From contig NZ_CP107960.1 in the NCBI RefSeq assembly GCF_036077095.1, positions 4,898,001 through 4,962,000 on the forward strand: a DNA stretch of 64,000 bases. Reading direction: 5' to 3'. The stretch is from Streptomyces sp. NBC_00376 (GTDB lineage: Bacteria > Actinomycetota > Actinomycetes > Streptomycetales > Streptomycetaceae). The position numbers were made by a program, and so were the translations under genes. Positions 1-12,608 of this stretch are shown here, piece by piece (within the stretch, counting starts at the first letter, position 1; the number at the start of each line of letters is the position of its first letter). The notes beneath the pieces are model-generated. The model worked only from the letters and a program-made list of their open reading frames with translations. It made no database searches and was not told the DNA's origin.

Positions 1-348
1 ACCCTCCGCGTCCCCGAGTCCCAGCAGGACGCGGCAACCGCCCTGTCCGGATCGGGCCCCGCGTACTTCTACTTCCTCGTCGAGGCGATGACCGACGCCG
101 GCATCCTGCTCGGCCTGCCCCGCGCCCAGGCCCACGACCTGATCGTCCAGGCCGCCATCGGCGCCGCCGTGATGCTCCGCGACAGCGGCGAACACCCCGT
201 CAAGCTGCGCGAAGCCGTCACCAGCCCGGCCGGCACCACCATCAGCGCCATCCGTGAACTGGAGAACCACGGCGTACGAGCCGCCCTCATCGCCGCCCTC
301 GAAGCCGCCCGCGACCGCAGCCGCGAACTCGCCTCCGGCAACGGCTGA
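1..348 (+). CDS. proC: Pyrroline-5-carboxylate reductase, C-terminal part (5' end outside window)
   Basis: The reading frame is open from base 1 and encodes the last 115 residues of ProC, which reduces 1-pyrroline-5-carboxylate to proline with NAD(P)H in the cytoplasm. Visible family features are the ATALSGSGPAYFYFLVEAM segment and the SPAGTTISAIRELE loop; both belong to the C-terminal dimerisation domain that forms the active site. The N-terminal Rossmann dinucleotide domain lies upstream of the window. The first internal ATG (base 88) falls inside the conserved domain and is not the start. The next gene is convergent and begins one base after the stop codon. Confidence 0.95.
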   Translation, partial: TLRVPESQQDAATALSGSGPAYFYFLVEAMTDAGILLGLPRAQAHDLIVQAAIGAAVMLRDSGEHPVKLREAVTSPAGTTISAIRELENHGVRAALIAALEAARDRSRELASGNG

Positions 349-349
349 C

Positions 350-934
350 CTACACCGCGGCAGCGATCAGCTCCGCGCTGCGCACCACCTTCGCGAAGCC
401 ACCGCCGTGCAACGACACGGCGGTGGCCCGCGCCAGCTGGTCCGCGCTCTGCGTCCACCCCCACGGCCCGGTCAGATCGAAGGTGTGCGTCGCGTCCAGC
501 GGTACGAACACCTCGTACCCGAGGTTCCCGCCCATCCGCGCCGTGGTCTCGACGCACATGTTGGTCTGGATCCCGACCACCACGAGCTGCCGGATCCCGC
601 TCCGCTCCAGCCACTCGGCGAGATCGGGCGTCCCGTAGAAGGCGGAGTTCACGCTCTTCGTCAGCAACAGTTCGGGCCCACCGCCCTTCCCGCGCCGCTC
701 CTCCACGTACCCCTTGAAGTCGTTCCCCGGCTGACCCACCCGCAACGGCGAGTCCGGCTTGGGCGAGTCATGCCGTACGAACACCACCGGCCGCCCGCTC
801 GACTGCCAGGCATCGATCAGCCCCGCGATGTTCCGGTCCGCCTCCGGGTTGTTCCGAGGCCCCCAGTACGCCTCCTCCTCGAAGCCGTTCTGTACGTCAA
901 TCACGATCAGTGCCGCGTTCTCTGCGATCTCCAT
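350..934 (-). CDS. Cysteine hydrolase, isochorismatase family
   Basis: This 194-residue cytosolic enzyme of the isochorismatase/nicotinamidase superfamily shows the catalytic Asp in ALIVIDVQNGF, the Lys in LLTKSVNSAF and the nucleophilic Cys in GIQTNMCVETTAR. Such enzymes hydrolyse C-N or vinyl-ether bonds of small molecules; the substrate cannot be told from sequence. An ATG at 964 would add ten residues (MAPPGGRIVR) unlike the family, so the ATG at 934 (MEIAENAALIVID) is preferred. It diverges from the GlxA-like regulator that starts at 1009, a frequent pairing in Streptomyces, so the regulator may control it. Confidence 0.9.
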   Translation of the reverse strand: MEIAENAALIVIDVQNGFEEEAYWGPRNNPEADRNIAGLIDAWQSSGRPVVFVRHDSPKPDSPLRVGQPGNDFKGYVEERRGKGGGPELLLTKSVNSAFYGTPDLAEWLERSGIRQLVVVGIQTNMCVETTARMGGNLGYEVFVPLDATHTFDLTGPWGWTQSADQLARATAVSLHGGGFAKVVRSAELIAAAV

Positions 935-1008
935 GCGAACGATCCTGCCGCCCGGCGGCGCCACGTCCCAGAGGTCAGAAAGCCATCGATCGATGCTTTA
1001 CTGCCACT

Positions 1009-1998
1009 ATGGCGACCACCCCCGATCCCACCCGCATCGCGCTCGTCTCCTTCCCCGGCGTACGCGCTTTCGACGTCTCGGTCATCACGGAGGTCTGGGG
1101 CGTCGACCGCACCGACCGCGGCGTCCCGCCCTTCGAGCTGCGCCGCACCGCCGCCGAACCGGCCCCCATCGCCCTGCGCGGCGGCCTCTCCCTCACCCCG
1201 GACCGCACCCTCGCCTGGCTCGCCCGCGCCGACCTGATCGTCGTCCCCGGCCTCGACGACCACCTGATCCCGGCCCCCGCCCCGGTCCTGGAGGCCCTCC
1301 GCCGCGCCCACGCCCGAGCCACCCCGATCGCGTCCCTGTGCGGCGGAGCCTTCCCGCTCGCCCAGGCCGGCCTCCTGGCCGGCCGCCGAGCGGTCACCCA
1401 CTGGCGCCTCGCCGACGACCTCCGCGCCACCTACCCCCATGTGAAGGTGACCCAGGACGCCCTCTTCCTCCACGACGCCAACATCTGGACGTCGGCGGGC
1501 ACCGCGGCCGGCATCGACCTCTGTCTCCACCTCGTACGCAGGATGCACGGGGCCGAGATCGCGGCCACGATCGCCCGTTCGATGGTCACGGCCCCGTTCC
1601 GCACCGGCACCCAGGCCCAGTTCATCGAGCACCCCACCCCCCGCGCCGACCGCGACGCCGACACCCTCGCCGCGGTACGCGCCTTCGCCCTGGCCCATCT
1701 GGCCGAACCGCACACGGTCGCCTCCCTCGCCACCCGTGCCGGAATGTCCCCCCGCTCCTTCGCCCGCCACTTCCAGGCCACCACCGGCACGACCCCGCTG
1801 CGCTGGCTGATCACCCAACGCATCGCCGCAGCCCAGAAGCTCCTGGAACGCACCGACCTCCCTCTCCCCGAGGTGGCCCGCCGCACCGGCTTCGGCAGCG
1901 AGATCACCATGCGCCAGCACTTCGCCACCCACCTGTCCACCAGCCCCCGCGACTACCGCCTGGCCTTCCACCGGCAACCGGACCCGGCCCGGGGTTGA
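1009..1998 (+). CDS. GlxA-family transcriptional regulator (DJ-1/PfpI plus AraC HTH)
   Basis: A 329-residue regulator with two domains. Residues about 5-170 form a DJ-1/PfpI glutamine-amidotransferase-like fold with the nucleophile-elbow segment SLCGGAFPLAQ. Residues about 215-320 carry two AraC-type helix-turn-helices (VASLATRAGMSPRSFARHF and LPEVARRTGFGSEITMRQHF). The ATG at 1009 gives MATTPDPTRIALVSFPG, which fits the start of the DJ-1 fold; upstream codons encode low-complexity shadow sequence. The divergent cysteine hydrolase is the obvious candidate target. The inducer is unknown. Confidence 0.92.
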   Translation: MATTPDPTRIALVSFPGVRAFDVSVITEVWGVDRTDRGVPPFELRRTAAEPAPIALRGGLSLTPDRTLAWLARADLIVVPGLDDHLIPAPAPVLEALRRAHARATPIASLCGGAFPLAQAGLLAGRRAVTHWRLADDLRATYPHVKVTQDALFLHDANIWTSAGTAAGIDLCLHLVRRMHGAEIAATIARSMVTAPFRTGTQAQFIEHPTPRADRDADTLAAVRAFALAHLAEPHTVASLATRAGMSPRSFARHFQATTGTTPLRWLITQRIAAAQKLLERTDLPLPEVARRTGFGSEITMRQHFATHLSTSPRDYRLAFHRQPDPARG

Positions 1999-2199
1999 CA
2001 CGCCCTGCCCGCATCCGTAATGTGCTCCGAGTTGTCCGACGTGAGCGCCGACTCCGGTCGGTCCCCGGACAGCCATCCCGCAGTAACCACATCTGACCAG
2101 CGACATCTGTCGCCGGACTTTCTGTGCGCATTTGCGGAATGAGGAATCCACGTTCGAAGGAGCGGGACCCCCGATTAGCGTCGGGGCCCAGGATTCCGC

Positions 2200-2205
2200 T
2201 AAAGT
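2200..2205 (+). promoter_or_regulatory. Possible rrn promoter -10 element
   Basis: TAAAGT fits the actinobacterial vegetative -10 pattern (TANNNT) and is followed by CTCGTCGGAACGG, similar to the sequence after the two TAGAGT elements further down. No good -35 hexamer is visible 16-19 bases upstream. This is the weakest of the three candidates. Confidence 0.45.
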
Positions 2206-2247
2206 CTCACTCGTCGGAACGGCCCAACGGCCAGGAAGACAAACCCC

Positions 2248-2289
2248 GCTGACTGGGAATCAGGCCCGAAAGGATCTGATAGAGTCGGA
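2248..2289 (+). promoter_or_regulatory. rrn promoter-like repeat, first copy
   Basis: A roughly 42-base unit ending in TCTGATAGAGTCGGA, with -10-like TAGAGT at 2280-2285 and the shared upstream block GACTGGGAATCAG. A close copy lies exactly 101 bases downstream. The -35 region is poor, which is compatible with CarD/RbpA-assisted actinobacterial rRNA promoters (inference). Confidence 0.6.
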
Positions 2290-2348
2290 CTCGCCGGAAA
2301 GGGAAACGCGAAAGCGAAGAACTGGAAAGCGAAAAAGCAGGATCCCGC

Positions 2349-2390
2349 TTCGACCGGGAATCGGACACGAAAGAGTCTGATAGAGTCGGA
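2349..2390 (+). promoter_or_regulatory. rrn promoter-like repeat, second copy
   Basis: The second copy of the unit at 2248-2289, with TAGAGT at 2381-2386 and the identical 15-mer TCTGATAGAGTCGGA (2376-2390). It lies about 275 bases before mature 16S, a plausible position for the most proximal strong rRNA promoter. Confidence 0.6.
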
Positions 2391-2664
2391 AACGCAAGAC
2401 CGAAGGGAAAAGCCCGGAGGAAAGCCCGAGAGGGTGAGTACAAAGGAAGCGTCCGTTCCTTGAGAACTCAACAGCGTGCCAAAAGTCAACGCCAGATATG
2501 TTGATACCCCGGCCTGCTTCGGCAGGTTGGAGGTTCCTTTGAAAGTCCCGCGAGGTCACTGACCTGGTGGGCAATTTACACAGCGAGGACGCTGTGAACG
2601 ACCGGTCTTATTCCGTCCGGTCGTTCCGCTCTCGTGTTGTGTTGTCCCGATCACGGGAAAACAT

Positions 2665-7609
<4,945 letters not shown>

Positions 7610-7614
7610 CAGTT

Positions 7615-7630
7615 GCTCGCGTCCACTGTG
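7615..7630 (+). other. 23S rRNA processing stem, 3' arm
   Basis: GCTCGCGTCCACTGTG pairs perfectly with 4465-4480 and would close the helix around 23S for RNase III cleavage. The helix is seen in the sequence; the enzyme is inferred from rRNA maturation in other bacteria. Confidence 0.85.
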
Positions 7631-7684
7631 TTAGTTCTGAAATAACGAACGGCCGTGTTGTTCCGGTGTTGTTTATTTCATAGT

Positions 7685-7803
7685 GTTTCGGTGGTCATTG
7701 CGTTAGGGAAACGCCCGGTTACATTCCGAACCCGGAAGCTAAGCCTTTCAGCGCCGATGGTACTGCAGGGGGGACCCTGTGGGAGAGTAGGACGCCGCCG
7801 AAC
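7685..7803 (+). rRNA. 5S ribosomal RNA
   Basis: About 119 bases with the 5S pattern: terminal helix strands GTTTCGGTGGTC and GACGCCGCCGAAC, the conserved loop CATTCCGAACCCGGAAGCTAA and the loop E/helix V segment GTGGGAGAGTAGGACGCCGCC. It follows 23S by about 75 bases and is followed at once by a strong intrinsic terminator, so it is the last gene of the rRNA operon. Confidence 0.97.
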
Positions 7804-7815
7804 TCCTTTTACGGG

Positions 7816-7848
7816 AAAGCCCCGTGTCCTTGTGGACACGGGGCTTTT
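7816..7848 (+). terminator. rRNA operon terminator
   Basis: The stem AAAGCCCCGTGTCC (7816-7829), loop TTGT, and GGACACGGGGCTTT (7834-7847) give a perfect 14-bp hairpin with a short run of T. It lies 13 bases after 5S and 30 bases before the next gene, as expected for the end of the rRNA transcript. Confidence 0.92.
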
Positions 7849-7877
7849 CTGCGTTTCCGAACGTCTAGGCTCGAACC

Positions 7878-8522
7878 ATGCGCTACGAACTGGTCATCTT
7901 CGACAACGACGGTGTGCTCGTGGACAGCGAGCCGATCTCCAACACCATCCTGGCCGAGTACCTCACGGAGCTCGGTCACCCCACCTCGTACCAGGAGAGC
8001 CTTCGGGACTACATGGGGTCCGCCGTGCACCGGGTGCACGATCTCGTCGAGGAACGGACCGGGGAGAAGCTGCCCGCGGACTTCGACGCGACGCTCCACT
8101 CACGGATCTTCGCCGCGTTCGAGCGGGAGCTGGAACCGGTGGCCGGGGTCGAGGACGTGCTCGGGAAGCTCGTGGCCGACGGGATTCCGTACTGCGTCGC
8201 GTCCTCCAGTACGCACGAGCGGATCCGGGTCGGGCACCGCAGGACCGGGCTCGACCAGTGGTTCGAGGAGGAGTGGATCTTCAGCGCGGAGGACGTGGGG
8301 CGGGGCAAGCCGGCGCCCGACCTGTTCCTGCTCGCCGCCGAGCGGATGGGGGTCCCGCCCGAGCGGTGTGTCGTCATCGAGGACAGCCCGCTCGGAGTTG
8401 AGGCGGCCAGGGCCGCGGGGATGGATGTGTACGGGTTCACGTCGATGATGCCGGCGGACCGGCTCGCCGGGGTGACCGGGCATTTCTCCGACATGAGCCA
8501 ACTCCGGGAATTGCTCGCCTGA
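7878..8522 (+). CDS. HAD-superfamily phosphatase (HAD-IA, beta-phosphoglucomutase-like)
   Basis: A 214-residue soluble hydrolase with all four HAD motifs: motif I FDNDGVLVDSE (nucleophile Asp near residue 8), motif II ASSST, motif III Lys in GRGKPAPDLF, and motif IV VVIEDSPLGVEAARAAGM. The helical cap between motifs I and II is of the C1 phosphoglucomutase/phosphoglycolate type. These enzymes act on sugar phosphates or phosphoglycolate; the substrate is unresolved. It starts 30 bases after the rRNA terminator, so its promoter must overlap that terminator or lie just beside it. The next gene starts 42 bases downstream on the same strand. Confidence 0.92.
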   Translation: MRYELVIFDNDGVLVDSEPISNTILAEYLTELGHPTSYQESLRDYMGSAVHRVHDLVEERTGEKLPADFDATLHSRIFAAFERELEPVAGVEDVLGKLVADGIPYCVASSSTHERIRVGHRRTGLDQWFEEEWIFSAEDVGRGKPAPDLFLLAAERMGVPPERCVVIEDSPLGVEAARAAGMDVYGFTSMMPADRLAGVTGHFSDMSQLRELLA

Positions 8523-8564
8523 TCCATCTACCCACCGGTAGAAACTGGCCCTACGCTCGCGGCC

Positions 8565-9770
8565 ATGACAAATGCTCGTTTGCGGCACGGCAGGGCCTCC
8601 CTCGCGGTGAGTTTCTTCGTGCAGGGGGTCACCTTCGCTCTGCTGGTGACTCGGATTCCCGCCATTCAGGACCGGTACGGGATATCCGACGGGCTGCTGC
8701 CCGTCTTCCTGGCTGCCGTGCCCATCCTGGCCGGGGTGGGCAGTGTGGTCACCGAGAAGCTGGTCGTTCGGGTGCGGCCCAGGGTTGTGCTGAGGTGGGC
8801 ACAGCCCGTCGTGATGCTCGCGCTGCTCGGCGCCGGCGCCGGGAACGCGCTGTGGGAGGCGGCCCTGGCGCTGGGCGTGTTCGGGCTCTCCGTCGGGGCG
8901 CTCGATGCCTCCATGAACATGATGGGCGTCAGCCTCCAGCGGGCGTACGGGCGATCCATCATGCTCGGGTTCCACGCCGCGTACAGCCTCGGCGGGATCG
9001 CCGGGGCATCCATGGCCTGGGCCGGGGCGCACTGGGACCTTTCGCTGCTGGTCTCCTACCTGCCGGCGGTCGTGGTGCTGCTGCCCGTCGCGTTCATCGG
9101 GAGCCGTTGGTACGCCGAAGGCACGGAGTCGGACGCGAAGCCGGAAGAGGCGCAGGGCAAGGGGGCGGCCTCGGTCTCCTTCAAGCTGCTGATGCCGCTC
9201 TGTCTGGTGATGAGCTTCGCGTACATCGGGGACTCGACGGTCTCCAACTGGAGCGCCAAGTACCTGCAGGACGTGCTGGGGAGCTCGGAGCAGCTGTCGA
9301 CCGTTCCGTACAACGTCTACATGGTGACGACCCTGCTGGGGCGGGCCGTCGGGGACTTCGGGGTGCGGCGGTTCGGGGCCGTGGCCGTGGTGCGGGGCGG
9401 GAGCGTGCTGGCCGCCGCCGGGTTCGCCGTGGTGGCGGTGGCCGGTGGGGCGTGGACCGGGATGCTCGGGTTCACCATGCTGGGGCTCGGGCTCTGTGTG
9501 ATCGTGCCGCAGACCTTCGCCGCCGCCGGGCGGATGTTCCCCGGGGCGAGCGATTCGGCCATCGCGAGGCTGAACGTCTTCAACTACGTGGGATTCCTGG
9601 TGGGATCGCCGTTGGTGGGGGCGCTCGGGGACGCCTGGAGCTACCGGGGGGCGATGCTCGTACCGATGGTGCTGGTGCTCGCGACGCTGGTGTACGCCAA
9701 GTCGTTCGGCGCTGAGTCCGCCCGATACGGTGGCGGGCATGAGCGGCCGCGCACTGTTGATGTGGGATGA
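8565..9770 (+). CDS. Major facilitator superfamily transporter
   Basis: A 401-residue membrane protein with about twelve hydrophobic segments, e.g. RASLAVSFFVQGVTFALL at the N terminus and AGFAVVAVAGGAWTGMLGFT in the second half. There are two pseudo-symmetric halves separated by a charged loop near residues 185-205 (EGTESDAKPEEAQGK). The MFS-type loop is degenerate, and the overall pattern resembles fucose-permease/YbjJ-like members of the family. The substrate is unknown. The 3' end overlaps the start of the AcuC-like gene by about 32 bases, which suggests a shared transcript and perhaps coupled translation. Confidence 0.9.
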   Translation: MTNARLRHGRASLAVSFFVQGVTFALLVTRIPAIQDRYGISDGLLPVFLAAVPILAGVGSVVTEKLVVRVRPRVVLRWAQPVVMLALLGAGAGNALWEAALALGVFGLSVGALDASMNMMGVSLQRAYGRSIMLGFHAAYSLGGIAGASMAWAGAHWDLSLLVSYLPAVVVLLPVAFIGSRWYAEGTESDAKPEEAQGKGAASVSFKLLMPLCLVMSFAYIGDSTVSNWSAKYLQDVLGSSEQLSTVPYNVYMVTTLLGRAVGDFGVRRFGAVAVVRGGSVLAAAGFAVVAVAGGAWTGMLGFTMLGLGLCVIVPQTFAAAGRMFPGASDSAIARLNVFNYVGFLVGSPLVGALGDAWSYRGAMLVPMVLVLATLVYAKSFGAESARYGGGHERPRTVDVG

Positions 9771-10911
9771 CGCAGTAACGGGATACGACTTCGGGGAAAG
9801 TCATCCGATGGACCCGGTCAGGCTCGCTCTGACCATGGGGCTGGTCCGGGCGTTCGGGCTCGACGACGCGGTGGACGTGGTGTCGGCCAGGCCTGCCGGG
9901 GAGTCGACGCTGAGGCTGGTGCACCGCGAGGACTATGTGGCCGCGGTGCGCGCCGCGTCGGCGGATCCGGAGCGGGCCGATCAGCGCTACGGGCTCGGGA
10001 CGGTGGACGATCCGGCGTTCGCGGGGATGCACGAGGTGTCGGCGCTGATCGCCGGGCAGTCGGTGGCGGCGGCCGAGGCGGTGTGGCGCGGGGACACCTC
10101 GCACGCCGTGAACTTCACGGGCGGGCTGCACCACGCGATGCCGGGCGGCGCGGCGGGGTTCTGCGTCTACAACGATCCGGCGCTCGCCATCGCGCGGATG
10201 CTGGAGCTGGGCGCCGAGCGGGTCGCGTACGTGGATGTGGACGTGCACCACGGCGACGGGGTGCAGGCGGCCTTCTGGGAGGACCCGAGGGTCCTGACCA
10301 TCTCGCTGCACGAGCACCCGCGGACGCTCTTCCCGCAGACCGGCTGGCCGGAGGAGACCGGCTCCGGGGCGGGTGAGGGCAGTGCGGTGAATCTGGCGCT
10401 GCCGGCCGGTACGGGGGACGCGGGGTGGCTGCGGGCGTTCCACGCGGTGGTGCCGGAGCTGCTGGCGGACTTCCGGCCGCAGGTGCTGGTGAGCCAGCAC
10501 GGGGCCGATACGCATTTCGAGGACCCGCTCGCCCATCTCGCGGTGTCGCTGGACGCGCAGCGGGCGGTGATGTCGGCCTGTCACGACCTTGCCCATGAGT
10601 ACGTGGAGGGCGGGCGTTGGCTGGCGCTCGGCGGGGGCGGTTACGCGGTGGTCGATGTGGTGCCGCGGTCCTGGACGCATCTGGTGGGGATCGCCGCGCA
10701 CGCGCCGGTGGACCCGGAGTCGGTGATTCCGTCGTCGTGGCGGGACGAGGTCTACGCCCGGACCCGGCAGTTGGGACCGGCCCGGATGACGGACGGCCGT
10801 ACGCCCTCCTGGAAGTCGTGGGAGGAGGGGTACGACCCTGCGGACCGGCTGGACCAGGCGGTGCTGGCGACGCGGCGGGCGGTGTTCCCGTTGCGGGGGC
10901 TGCTGACCTGA
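9739..10911 (+). CDS. acuC: Acetoin utilization protein AcuC-like (class I histone deacetylase fold)
   Basis: A 390-residue arginase/deacetylase-fold protein. Key features are GGLHHAMPGGAAGFCVYND (active-site His pair), VAYVDVDVHHGDGVQ (zinc-binding Asp and His) and LVSQHGADTHFEDPL (second zinc Asp). AcuC-type enzymes deacetylate lysines, classically on acetyl-CoA synthetase, and so link to acetate/acetoin metabolism; no acs or acuA gene lies nearby. The start chosen is ATG 9739 (MSGRALLMWDDA); GTG 9730 would add three residues. The gene begins inside the preceding MFS gene. Residue count and motifs match full-length family members. Confidence 0.88.
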   Translation: MSGRALLMWDDAVTGYDFGESHPMDPVRLALTMGLVRAFGLDDAVDVVSARPAGESTLRLVHREDYVAAVRAASADPERADQRYGLGTVDDPAFAGMHEVSALIAGQSVAAAEAVWRGDTSHAVNFTGGLHHAMPGGAAGFCVYNDPALAIARMLELGAERVAYVDVDVHHGDGVQAAFWEDPRVLTISLHEHPRTLFPQTGWPEETGSGAGEGSAVNLALPAGTGDAGWLRAFHAVVPELLADFRPQVLVSQHGADTHFEDPLAHLAVSLDAQRAVMSACHDLAHEYVEGGRWLALGGGGYAVVDVVPRSWTHLVGIAAHAPVDPESVIPSSWRDEVYARTRQLGPARMTDGRTPSWKSWEEGYDPADRLDQAVLATRRAVFPLRGLLT

Positions 10912-10962
10912 GCCGGGCGGAGGCGGTCGCGGTGTGGCCGTTTCCGTGCGGTGGCGCGTAAT

Positions 10963-10988
10963 GGTTACGCCAACTGTGGGGCGTAACC
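10963..10988. promoter_or_regulatory. Inverted repeat upstream of conserved gene
   Basis: GGTTACGCC (10963-10971) and GGCGTAACC (10980-10988) are perfect 9-base inverted arms around an 8-base spacer, 45 bases before the next start codon. This fits a dimeric regulator site better than a terminator, because no T-run follows. The regulator is unknown. Confidence 0.45.
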
Positions 10989-11033
10989 GGGCTTCCGGCC
11001 CCCCGTCCGGGTGATTGGGGGAGCATCGGTGGG

Positions 11034-11849
11034 GTGTTGAGCACCGGAGCGTTGCGTGCGCATCTGCTGGCGGCCCGGCTGGCCGGGCCCGTGGCCACCT
11101 CGCGGGAGGTGAGTCTGCGGAGTTATCGGCTCTTCGCGGCCCGGGATCCACGGGTGACGCTCGGCCTCGACCCCGGGCTGGGCTGGGAGGAGCGGGATCT
11201 GCTCCGTCTGATGGCCGACAGGTGCGGGGTCTCGGACGATCCGGCTCATGTCTCGGGGCCCGATGTGATCGATCCGGAGCGGACCCTGGCAGGTCTGGAC
11301 GCTTTCGCCGAGCGGTTGTCGCACGCCGCGGTCCGGCAGGCGCCGGTGCTGTTCGGGACCGGTCATCCGCACCGGCTGCTCGGTTTCTACGCAGCGCTGG
11401 CAGACGCCATGTCGGCGGCCGGGTGTTCCGTACTCACCCCCGCGCAGGGGAGATGTATCGACATAACGACCCGGTTCGGCGTACGCACGTGCAGCCTCGA
11501 CTACGTACGGGGAGTCGCGATGGTGCGTGAACCCGGCGTGCGGTCGCACGGTGGTGACACCGGCGCACATACCCATTCCCCGTTGCCCGTCAGGGTGGTC
11601 CTGGAGGCGGCGGCGGAGGGTCGCGGGCGGTTGCCGGAACTGGTCGTGGGGGACCACGGCTGGGTCTGCGGGGCAGGTCAGCTGGGCATTGAGGCGATCG
11701 GTCTCGCCGATACGGACGATCCCGCGCTGTTCGTCGGGGAGGCCGAGGGGCGGGTGGCGGTCGTCGTGCCGCTCGACGACGCGGTGCCGTCCGCGTACTA
11801 CCGGCCGCTGACGCGCTATGTACTCAATCGGGCGTTTCTGTCACGGTAG
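11034..11849 (+). CDS. Conserved actinobacterial protein, putative phosphatase
   Basis: A 271-residue soluble protein without a signal peptide or membrane segment. It looks like a family conserved in Streptomyces near the rex-hem/bldN locus and often labelled phosphatase, but no HAD, PAP2 or histidine-phosphatase motif is clear. Conserved-looking parts are the segment VLFGTGHPHRLLGFYAALADAM near residue 102 and LPELVVGDHGWVCGAGQLG near residue 202. A GTG at 11034 opens the frame after an upstream inverted repeat. The function should be treated as unknown; it may act with the nearby HTH protein, since spacing and strand are compatible. Confidence 0.75.
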   Translation: MLSTGALRAHLLAARLAGPVATSREVSLRSYRLFAARDPRVTLGLDPGLGWEERDLLRLMADRCGVSDDPAHVSGPDVIDPERTLAGLDAFAERLSHAAVRQAPVLFGTGHPHRLLGFYAALADAMSAAGCSVLTPAQGRCIDITTRFGVRTCSLDYVRGVAMVREPGVRSHGGDTGAHTHSPLPVRVVLEAAAEGRGRLPELVVGDHGWVCGAGQLGIEAIGLADTDDPALFVGEAEGRVAVVVPLDDAVPSAYYRPLTRYVLNRAFLSR

Positions 11850-11977
11850 GCGGCCGATAGTCTCACCTCTTCCCCACTCGCATCACCCGCCCCTAATCTG
11901 GGGAGTGAGCGCACAACGACGAAGAGTCACCGGAGGGGAAGCCGGTGGGCGTCTCGTGCGGAAGGTACAGGTGGGTC

Positions 11978-12190
11978 ATGGCTGCTGGCAGCGAGAGGCC
12001 TCTCAACGAGGTCAAGTTTCTGACCGTGGCGGAAGTCGCCTCGGTCATGAGAGTGTCGAAGATGACCGTGTACCGCTTGGTGCACAGCGGTCATCTGCCG
12101 GCGATCCGGGTGGGCAGGTCCTTCCGGGTTCCGGAGCAAGCGGTTCACGAGTATCTCCGCGAGTCCTTTGTGGGGGTGGAGTCCGCCTGA
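11978..12190 (+). CDS. Small helix-turn-helix DNA-binding protein (excisionase/MerR-like)
   Basis: A 70-residue protein made almost entirely of one winged-helix/excisionase-type domain: FLTVAEVASVMRVSKMTVYRLVHSGHLPAIRVGRSFRV, where a recognition helix is followed by a beta wing. The ATG at 11978 is chosen because the upstream extension (GVSCGRYRWV) is not domain-like. Proteins of this type in Streptomyces are standalone regulators rather than phage excisionases, and there is no integrase here. It is distinct in sequence from BldC, although it has the same fold. bS22 follows on the same strand after 110 bases. Confidence 0.88.
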   Translation: MAAGSERPLNEVKFLTVAEVASVMRVSKMTVYRLVHSGHLPAIRVGRSFRVPEQAVHEYLRESFVGVESA

Positions 12191-12300
12191 GGTTCACCTC
12201 GGATTACGCCCCTCACGCGCTGGCGGGTAGGCTAGGCCGACGTAGGTCGTGTGGGCCCAGACGCCCCGCACCAGTGAAGAAGAAGTGAGCGAGGGTAGTC

Positions 12301-12399
12301 GTGGGCTCTGTTATCAAGAAGCGGCGCAAGCGGATGGCCAAGAAGAAGCACCGCAAGCTGCTCAAGCGCACGCGCGTTCAGCGTCGCAACAAGAAGTAA
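12301..12399 (+). CDS. 30S ribosomal protein bS22 (AURKAIP1/COX24 domain)
   Basis: A 32-residue, extremely basic peptide starting at [23 protein letters not shown] followed by [12 protein letters not shown]. It matches the small actinobacterial ribosomal protein bS22, described from mycobacterial ribosome structures, which sits at the decoding-centre side of the 30S subunit. The gene is easily missed because of its length. It is followed after 19 bases by a strong terminator, so it can be transcribed as a short mRNA or with the HTH gene upstream. Confidence 0.9.
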   Translation: MGSVIKKRRKRMAKKKHRKLLKRTRVQRRNKK

Positions 12400-12418
12400 G
12401 CGAACGCGGTTCGTGAAT

Positions 12419-12455
12419 CCGCAGCCCTCCCACCGGTCCGGTGGGAGGGCTGCGG
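12419..12455. terminator. Terminator after bS22
   Basis: CCGCAGCCCTCCCACCGG (12419-12436) and CCGGTGGGAGGGCTGCGG (12438-12455) form a perfect 18-bp palindrome around a single T. Like many streptomycete terminators it lacks a long T-run. Confidence 0.85.
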
Positions 12456-12608
12456 TGCGTTCCGGGGACAGCCGCCCCCGGCGGTCGCCCGCATTCGGCC
12501 CAAAGACTTGGGGGAAGGCAGCCGCGCGGTCATCACAGGGCAACATCCACCCGCTACGGTGACGGCTACGGGCCCTTAGGGGAAACCTTTCGACGGAAGG
12601 CGCTGATC

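Larger units (their letters stand above)
1999..2664 (+). promoter_or_regulatory. rRNA operon promoter and leader region
   Basis: No credible protein gene lies in these 666 bases. The region is less GC-rich and more purine-rich than its surroundings and carries promoter-like repeats (listed separately), a TTGAGAACT leader element at 2460-2468 that recurs before 23S (4454-4462), and a hairpin just upstream of 16S (ACGACCGG about 2596-2603 pairing with CCGGTCGT about 2615-2622). Multiple tandem promoters before 16S are usual for Streptomyces rrn operons. The leader element resembles the boxA-type antitermination signals of actinobacterial rrn operons; that assignment is by analogy. Confidence 0.75.

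Noticed and set aside
2132..2574. Several open frames in the rRNA leader
   Set aside because: They overlap promoter repeats and have repetitive Lys/Arg/Ser composition with no start signals.
11978..12190. Excisionase of an integrated element
   Set aside because: There is no integrase, attachment repeat or phage gene nearby, and gene order is core-like; it is a chromosomal regulator.
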